Below are positions 46,860 through 53,723 of a DNA stretch of 53,723 nucleotides, one piece after another (positions within the stretch are counted from its first letter, which is position 1; each line of letters opens with the position of its first letter). Both the position numbers and the translations under genes were made by a program. The notes below the pieces were generated by a model. The model saw only the letters and a list, made by a program, of their open reading frames with translations. It had not been told where the DNA came from and did not search any database. The stretch comes from Phoronis australis (lineage: Eukaryota; Phoronida; Phoronidae), in NCBI GenBank assembly GCA_002633005.1, contig NMRA01000553.1, forward strand, positions 228,586 through 282,308, in the 5' to 3' direction.

Positions 46860-48250
46860 TAATCGGGATTACGTCACAGCCAACGATGGCATGTATATGT
46901 AGGTTATCCCACATACATAGGAATACTACTGCCACATCCTATCGAGATATCATTTCATCTGGGAAAGTCCCAACGAGACCGAAAGTCGAGATATCCCCCC
47001 ACTTTTTTCAGTGCTGCGCCACCCATGCAAAATCAGGCAAAATTTAATTCAAATCAAACGAAAACGTTTTGTAACAGTTGCATACAGCACATGTACACAT
47101 ACACATACACTTAAAACTAAGATATTTTAAGGAAGCTGCAACATGATATCAAGTACGTGTTTTTACCAACACAACCAAATTCGTATTTTACCAACAAAAC
47201 CAAATTCGCTGCGTTCTTCTACTCTAATAGCGTAAAATCTGCTTTTTGGGATGCATTTCTTACCTCAAAGTCTGCAAATCAGCACATTTTCCTCCGTTAC
47301 TTTCTAGTGTTGTGATCAACACTGGAGAATACTTCTACTGCTGAAGCCAAGGCAAGACAGTAGACCCAGAAAACTAAAAAACTCATCTAAGCAAAAACAC
47401 AATGCTGCACGTGCAAGTTTTATGTTTTGTTTGTTATATTCCCGGATGAAATGTTTCTAAGTTCTAAGTTCCCGGCGAAGTTTAAATATTATTGAATGTT
47501 TCATTGTTTTAACTGTTTGACAAACTGAATTTAACATGAAATAAAACTTAAATAGTTACTAAACATCAAATGTTATCTTATCCTTAACCGGCGCGAGTAG
47601 TCTAGGCATATACATGGAGTGACATTACAACAAGCCAAACTACAAGGCAACCAGATATCCCCGCTGTGCAAATGCGTTCATGTACATGTATCTGGAACAG
47701 ATAGGTTATCCCACATACGTAGGAAACCACCGCGGTATACTATCTCGAATTCATCTCACCTGGGAATGTCCAACAAGAACGAAATTCGGTCTCTTTGAGT
47801 CATTCTCAGATGAAATGAATTCTCGATAGTGTACATGTATACATGTATGGCAGTAGTATTCATATGTACATGTGTGTTCGATGACCTACATGCTTACCAG
47901 CCAGGTTGCTGTATATTACTTTGCTCATGGGATCACGAATTTGAAACGATTGGGCTAAAATGAGTTATATTTAAAACGCGTACTTCTCACACGACAAGCT
48001 TTATACCGGCAAAATGCTATCACACAAGTGATCGGCAACTACTGATTGTGGTGCGAAATCTTATTAGCAGTGTATATTTGCGTGATGCGACATCATTCAG
48101 GCCGTGTTCGTGAGCGCCATTTCTTTTCCAGTCGAAATGAATAGCATTATTAAAACCCCGTTCGTGTTAGTAAAAAGTTTGCAAAAAGTTACTAAAATCA
48201 ATTTGGGAGCATTCTTACGACTATGACCATTTCTGTTGGCCTTTACAAAC
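46860..48250. repeat. Non-coding segmental duplication, copy 2 (partner 17870-19270)
   Basis: Partner of 17870-19270 in the same orientation. Similarity stops at about 48250, directly next to the retroelement fragment beginning at about 48262, so an insertion or rearrangement breakpoint lies there. Confidence 0.7.
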
Positions 48251-48261
48251 CTGAGCTTTTG

Positions 48262-48494
48262 TGCAACTGGGCCCTGGGCAAATTTTCTAATGGCAAATAC
48301 AATAGCCAAACATTCCCTCTCTATGACAGAGTAATTCCGTTCCCGAGGTAACAATTTCTTACTAGCACATGCTACTGGGAACCTGCCATCATCATATTCC
48401 TGCAAGAAAATACAGCCTATACCAGTATCTGACGCATCAGCCTGAACAATAAAAGGTTTACTGAAATCGGGTAATCTCAGCATGGGTGCTCTCG
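48262..48494 (-). pseudogene. RNase H start, truncated
   Basis: Contains LRLPDFSKPFIVQADASDTG with the first RNase H Asp, and YSVIERECLAIVFAI with the Glu. It breaks off after KFAQ at about 48262, where unrelated repeat sequence begins. Confidence 0.85.
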
Positions 48495-49548
48495 TCAGCA
48501 GGTCTCAAAGAGTGTCGAATGCATGCTGTTGAGCTTCTTCCCATTGTACGGTGTTAGGCTGTTTCTTCTTTGTGAGCTCAGTAAGCGGTACGGCGATTTC
48601 AGCAAAGTTTGGAATGAACTTCCTGTAGTATATCCAGCCAACCCAAGAAAAGAACGAAGTTTTTTCTTCGTTCTGGGTCGTGGTGCATCTCGGATGCTTC
48701 CTAACTTTTCTTCATCCCTTGCCAGGTGCCCTTCAACGACCACATGTCCAACGAAATCGACGGAACGTGACCCAACCGAACACTTGGTGAGTCGAATCGT
48801 TCGTCCAGCCTCTGGCACACGTTGGAAGGTGTCTCGCAAAGTGGAAAGGTGTCCAGTCCAGGTCTTATTATGGCACAGAATGTCATCCACATAATGTTCT
48901 GTATTATGTGCTCCTGCCACCTTTTTTCCTCATCATGCGGTTGAAGGTCGCTGCTGAATTTACCAGACCAAATGACATCTTTACGAACTTGTAGCAACCA
49001 CTTGGTACTACAAACGACGTCTTGGGTCGTGATTCTTCGGCGAAAATGACTTGCCAGTATCCTTTAGTTAGATCAATCTTCGTAAAATAATGGTCTTTGC
49101 TGTTCTCAGCCATGATGTCATCAGGAGTGCCCATCGGTTCCGAGTCAAACTTGGTGATGGCGTTCAAACGACGAAAATCGATGCAGAATCGATTTGAACC
49201 GTCCTTCTTCTTCACTAAGACCACCGGGGAATTGTAGGGTGCATCGGAGGGTTCTATGACTCCACACTTTAACATGCTGTCAACTTCCTCCTGCACAACC
49301 GACCGTGTGGCATATGGCAGGGGATACGGCTTGACTCTCACCGGCTCTTCACTGATGCTGTCAATCTTGTGCTCAACCAGATGGGTTGTACCTGGTACTT
49401 CACTAAAGATGTCAGAGTACTCTTCCAACAGACTTGTCACCTCTTTTCGTTGTCTAGTAGTGAGCTCATCTGATATCTTGACATCTTTGTACGTTTCTTT
49501 TTGATCCCAACTCTTGTAGATGTTCATCATCGACAACACCAACTTCAC
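48495..49548 (-). pseudogene. Reverse transcriptase (fragment, frameshifted)
   Basis: RT blocks are present in order: VRVKPYPLPYA, FCIDFRRLNAIT, KIDLTKGYWQV, the SFGLVNSAATF block, the catalytic YVDD box, and the FLGLAGY block in the connection region. A frameshift in a run of A at about 48922 lies between the SFGL and YVDD blocks, and another follows FLGLAGY. It is inactive. Confidence 0.88.
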
Positions 49549-50033
49549 TGTCCATTTCAGGCTGCAGTACAGCTATGGCTGCGATGTCAAAATTCTGATC
49601 TGCATCATCTTTACTTGCAGCCCCACTTTGGTCACGAGATATGTAGAGTTTCAACAGGTTGGCATGGTATGTCTTGGTCTTTCCACCAAACCTTACTCGG
49701 TAGTACATTTTGTTGAGTACCTCGGTCACTTCATAGGGACCCTTCCACTGCAGTACCAGCTTGTTACTGGCGGTTGGTAACAATATTAAGACTTGGTCTC
49801 CTACTTTGAAGCGACGATCTCGTGTCTTTTTGTCATAATGGTGCTTGTATGCTTCACCAGCATTTCGTAAGTTTCCCCGCACCAGTTCACATGTCTCTTC
49901 CAGACGATGTCGCAAGTCGAGGACATACTCATAGGTATTCCGTATGTCTGGTGTTTCAGTCCACAACTCTTTAAGCACCTGTATGGGGCCTCGCACGGTT
50001 CTACCATACAGTAGTTCAAATGGCGAGAAACCT
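49466..50033 (-). pseudogene. Integrase C-terminal region (fragment)
   Basis: Contains the GPQ/Y-like C-terminal module typical of gypsy integrases: YKHHYDKKTRDRRFKVGD and VLQWKGPYEVTEV, then YHANLLK. It runs into the reverse transcriptase frame through a frameshift near a run of five A (about 49505), overlapping the RT ORF. This indicates that the IN-RT order is original and not a later rearrangement. Confidence 0.8.
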
Positions 50034-50682
50034 GTGCTGACTTGTGGCGAACAGTACTGCTGGTAAGTACCGGTCCCGGTCTTGTGGACGCTCTTGGCAC
50101 ATTTTCTTAAGCATACTCTTCAGTACACCGTTAATACGATCACACAATCCATTGCATTTCGGATTGTACGGAGTGATGAACAGTTGCTTCATGGATATTA
50201 ACCGTGCAACTTCTTTCAGTACTTCTGAGGTAAACTGTGTCCCACAGTCACTAAGCACCTGTCTTGGAAAGCCGATTCTACAGAAGGTTTCAAACAATGC
50301 TTCTGCGACTCGCTCAGCTTCTATTCTGGGTAGAGGGGCTGCCCCTGGGTACCTTGTGGCATAGTCTGCGATGGTGAGAATGTACCGGTTGCCTTTGTAT
50401 GTGATTGGCGACACAGGACCAATCAAATCAACAGCGATACGCTGGAACCGTTCTTCCATAAGTGACATCTCACCCAATGGCACTTTAGAGATCCTGCACT
50501 TAGGAGCTGTTCGCTGGCAGATGTCACATGGTCTGCAGAAACGATTTATGTCACTGCCGACTTCTGGCCAATAAAAGCCACTGGCTATTCTATCACTGGT
50601 CTTCTTCACACCAAAGAGTCCACCAACGATTGACTCGTGAGCTAGCGTCACATCCTGTTGTCGATATTTGACAGGGACGCCC
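50034..50682 (-). pseudogene. Integrase zinc-finger and catalytic core (fragment)
   Basis: Integrase hallmarks are visible: AHES with a following GG-x-FGVKKT, then CRPCDIC (zinc finger), the first Asp in AVDLIGP, the second Asp in SDCGTQF and the region NGLCDRING where the catalytic Glu is expected. The His normally found in the GGH position is Leu here, and the catalytic Glu position reads Asp, so both zinc binding and catalysis would be impaired. A frameshift near 50034, with loss of some bases, separates it from the C-terminal part. Confidence 0.85.
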
Positions 50683-50790
50683 CTCGGGCGATAATTCTCC
50701 AAAATCCACTCGGGCTCTAGATAACGGGGGATAACGACTTCGCCATGTAATAATCTATATTTATTTATACCTTATATGCATTTATGGTTA
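50682..50790. repeat. Right copy of the inverted repeat (partner 46018-46110)
   Basis: The reverse complement reads GGTATAAATAAATATAGATT through CGTTATCTAGAGCCC to GAATTATCGCCCGAGGGG, matching the left copy apart from a 4-bp insertion and a few changes. The integrase similarity begins exactly at its inner edge. Confidence 0.8.
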
Positions 50791-53723
50791 TTTATTTATT
50801 TTTATTTATTTATTATTTTTTCATTATTCGCTATTACTTACTTAAATTATTTTTTATGATCCCATACATTCAACATCCTGGCTGTCGTTGGTTAATAATC
50901 TATATTGCACAATAGGAATGAACACCGCAAAAAACATATTGTTTGAGGTGCTGCTCCTGTTTACAAATCATAACTAGCACGGTTTATTTTGTATGCGCAG
51001 TTTGAGCTCACTTAGGCCTATGTGATTATAATTTGGACACAATTGCAGCATTTTTCTGCATCCAAAATGTTTTCCTTGTCTGTCAATTATTTTTCAAAGC
51101 GGCTTGACAGATTTTGGTGAAACTTCATAGTACTAAACGTGGCTGATATCCGCCGGGTACCACTTGATTTTTGAATGAATTTAAGTGCTGTGCTATCCCG
51201 TTTTCAACAAAATAGTACTTGTCCACAATTTTTGTCAAAACGGCTTAACAGTGTTTACCGAAACATGACACATTGTAGATAGATATATAGCGGTGATGCA
51301 TCGCTTTTTGTGCAATTTTGATTGCAGTTCGAAGTGCGTATTTTTTCTATTATGGTATAGTGCATAATAAATACTAAATGTATAGTCTGGTGACCTGCTT
51401 GATTAATTTGCCATAGACAGTGTTGAAGGAAAAGTTCTTTTAAAGGCATATTGAGCTCTACGTCCGTGGGCACTTCGGCCAAAGTTTTGTATTACCTTGA
51501 AAAACCCCGTTACCCTCAGTGACGATGTCGTTTGTTTAGATTTTTGTTTTGACACAGATCTTGAAACATCAAGTCAGGAAATAAGGTGTCTTTATGTTAC
51601 TTTATTTGAAATTTGCCATTTTTGCCTGTCGACGGAGGCTGAATATGCCTTTAACTAACTACTGATAGTTGATTAAATAAGATGTGAATGGACGAGTGCT
51701 GTAAAAACTACCCTAAATGGACTGTGTATTCAGTAGACATCTTGGCTGTTTTATGAGGACATACAAGGCAGGTTTACTGGGCTGTTGGTCAGTTTTCAAC
51801 CCCTAGCTACCGCCCTGTTGCTCCCAGTTTCATTCACCACAACCCACCCCAAAACGCTACCCGTTTCAGATACCATCAGGTATGGATGGTGGGGGTCCAG
51901 TGTCCGGTTCCATGAAAAAGTCTCAAATAGCGACTCCACTATGTTCCCTAAATCTGCTGCGTCATTTGTGAGTTTTATACGTTGAATTCTCAATATTAAT
52001 TAATGCAACGCCTCTAATTTAAGGACTAAGTCCCTAAATATTTCGACTGGATTAAGGGCTCACTCAATTTTTAATTACATTTTTAGAAAACGTCAGCATA
52101 AGTCAATAGAAAAGCTCGTAATGAAGACAAAACGAAAAATATAGCAACTATGAGTAAAGAAGGAACCAAATACGTAAAAGATTTAAGCAACGCAGTTGAG
52201 CACAGACAGATCCAAGGGACTCAAAGGTGTCCGGACCCCCATTTTCCCTTGTTTTTAGTGATATCAAATCTAGAATTTTCAGTTAACTTAGATCCCCCTC
52301 CAGTCTTAAAAAATCTTCGATCCGACCCCCCCCCCTTTAAAAATCTAGGATCTGCCCTTATTAAGTCGCGGCTATTTGGGAGTGTTTCATGTAACCTCCC
52401 TGCTTGAATGTAAAATGTCGTAACGTGTGAATTTTCGACACAAGCATCTGGACCTTGTTTGGATGGCGTAAGAGGGCAGTTTAGTGGACATTAACGTAGG
52501 AAACACTTGATGGTTGGGCGGAGGAGAGTATTAATTTTTCAATTTTATTTCAAAACAAAATTTTGTGTGTTGAAATTTTTGATAATTAGTTGTTAATTAA
52601 TTGATATTAACACCTGGAATGTTTGGGGGGGGGCAAAAAGTTGTCTCCGCCCCCAACAAGTTTTTGGTTGACCGACAGGTGCCCCACTTCCCGTTTTTGC
52701 TCCTACCTCTTCTTCAGCAGATCTGTCTTATGTTTGTTACTTCCCTGACCACCCTGGACAGCATCGTACAGGTTTTGTACCTTCACACCCTCCAATCACC
52801 TACTTCATGCTCACCTCTGATTATTGAGTCACCCTCTTGCTTATGATGTTGGCTGCTATTTCTTGAATGATTAATATTACCTTCGTTGCCCAATTCTTTT
52901 CTTGATTTTCTCTATATTTTGCCTACATGTGTGTGTATTTTTAATTATGCTGCTCCTATTTTTGTTCTCAATATTTTAAACAAAGAGACTTCACGATTTT
53001 GAATTTGACAAACTAAAATTGGCCATGGCACCAGATGGCACTAAGTCGTCGCCCGGCCTCGCGTACTTCGTCGGTCGGCTCACACAATCACTAGGTGTCG
53101 TCTCTGCTTTTACTACAAAACTATAACATCGCCATCTGTTGGTTGCCTTGCTTGGTGATGTTTACTTCCGGCGGAATGTTGGTGTCATCGCAACTGCAAC
53201 TGTTCAACCTTTAAAAGCAAAATTTGACATCTAAGGGTGAGGCTACTGTTATTCATTTGGAAGCCATGTTCTAATTTGTTTACAAAGCAGTTAATGGCAT
53301 GACAACTTGGCTTACCATGCCGAATTTAGACAACTTGACGCGGTTGCGCAATCGCCGCCTGCGAGGCACCCAGCCTCCCGTTCAGTAGCGCTAAGTCTAG
53401 GACCTCGCTAAAAAGCAAGACTTCGAGAGATTACGTGAGACTTTGCCATGTGTTTTGAAAGAGAACACGTGATATTGACTAGATTTTAGGTATGTTCTAA
53501 GTGTTCCTGAACGCACGCCAGTAGTCACGTTAGTGCAGACCGCCTGTGGTGCAGACCAGTGCGGGAATGTAATCTGCTGCCAAAAGGAGAAACCACAGTG
53601 TGGGACCTGTTTTAACTCTGCTGTCATTTTGTTAGCATATGGTTCATACTACTAGATTTCTTGATTGTTCCCCCTTTGCCTCCCATCTCCTTCCTAGACT
53701 GGGCCCCTCTTCCCTACCCCGGC
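50790..53723. other. Right-hand stretch without recognised genes
   Basis: AT-rich sequence with short ORFs only. I find no splice-supported exon, no RNA gene and no transposon protein. There are C- and G-runs at about 52328 and 52625. A segment near 53060-53180 has a CACTAGGTGTCG motif that weakly recalls the reverse complement of the 41.6/44.5-kb elements. Confidence 0.4.

Larger units (their letters stand above)
48262..50682 (-). mobile_element. Decayed Ty3/gypsy-type pol fragment with integrase before reverse transcriptase (Gmr1-like order)
   Basis: Read on the minus strand, the order is integrase zinc-finger/core (50682-50034), integrase C-terminal part (50033-49466), reverse transcriptase (49548-48495) and RNase H start (48494-48262). 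I see no gag, protease or LTRs. The right end abuts an inverted repeat, and the left end stops in the middle of RNase H. Several frameshifts, mostly in A runs, and altered catalytic residues show that it is inactive. Canonical Ty3/gypsy has integrase last; the order seen here is that of the deuterostome Gmr1-type clade. Confidence 0.85.

Noticed and set aside
48523-48894. 123-codon plus-strand ORF
   Set aside because: It is antisense to the reverse transcriptase, whose motifs are clear on the minus strand.
51785-51993. Overlapping ORFs on both strands near 51.8-52.0 kb
   Set aside because: Short, with no splice support, no motif and no second copy in the window.
53397-53627. 76-codon minus-strand ORF at the right edge
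   Set aside because: It has some Cys and aromatic residues but no recognisable domain or convincing splice sites; it cannot be judged at the window edge.

Overview
The window looks like intron-rich DNA from an invertebrate deuterostome, most probably a lancelet (Branchiostoma). The reasons are small phase-1 exons with GT/AG sites, many TACATGTA palindromes, abundant short inverted-repeat elements, blocks of tandemly duplicated genes, and a Ty3/gypsy pol fragment whose integrase precedes reverse transcriptase, an order known from the deuterostome Gmr1-type clade. The species is inference. There is no bacterial-style gene organisation and no CRISPR array. All host genes that I can support lie on the minus strand, so they read from high to low coordinates.

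The central object is one predicted gene of 20 exons running from 44063 down to about 20070. I built it by hand from splice sites. All exon phases agree, and the exon lengths sum to 3009 nt (1003 codons including the stop). It would encode a type I membrane protein: a short N-terminal exon, two linker exons, module B (gluzincin-type metallopeptidase with HEFSH and a downstream EYF/AEG glutamate motif, then a Gly-rich linker and an ShKT domain; exons at 40528-32356), module A (the same architecture again; exons at 29854-25078), two juxtamembrane exons, a transmembrane helix and a cytoplasmic tail. Modules A and B are a recent tandem duplication of about 5.5 kb. Copy A shows two possible lesions: the acceptor AG of its 180-nt exon reads AT, and the last exon carries an in-frame TAG that the paralogous gene lacks.

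To the left is a second family member, gene 1 (16504 to 10021). It has a nearly interchangeable N-terminal exon and a homologous transmembrane/tail exon, but a Ser/Thr/Pro-rich minisatellite exon in place of the peptidase-ShKT modules. A third copy, gene 0 (5104 down to 1007), continues off the left edge. The locus therefore looks like a cluster of modular receptor-like or membrane-bound enzyme genes with a shared frame and interchangeable ectodomains.

Mobile DNA: a foldback-like insertion of about 3.7 kb (about 33995-37740) splits the peptidase domain of module B inside an intron. It has satellite-like inverted arms, an inner G-rich inverted repeat and a decayed transposon ORF. A 248-bp MITE with a TAG target duplication (29226-29473) can be dated by the empty site in copy B. 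A non-LTR retrotransposon fragment lies antisense in an intron (about 22340-22900), and another MITE lies at 23471-24186. A decayed Gmr1-like pol fragment (48262-50682) lies between inverted repeats at about 46018-46135 and 50682-50790. The stretches 5105-8400 and 50790-53723 hold nothing I recognise.

Limits: gene models rest on ORF continuity, splice consensus, phase agreement and comparison between copies inside the window. No database or transcript was consulted. Domain names come from recognised motifs.
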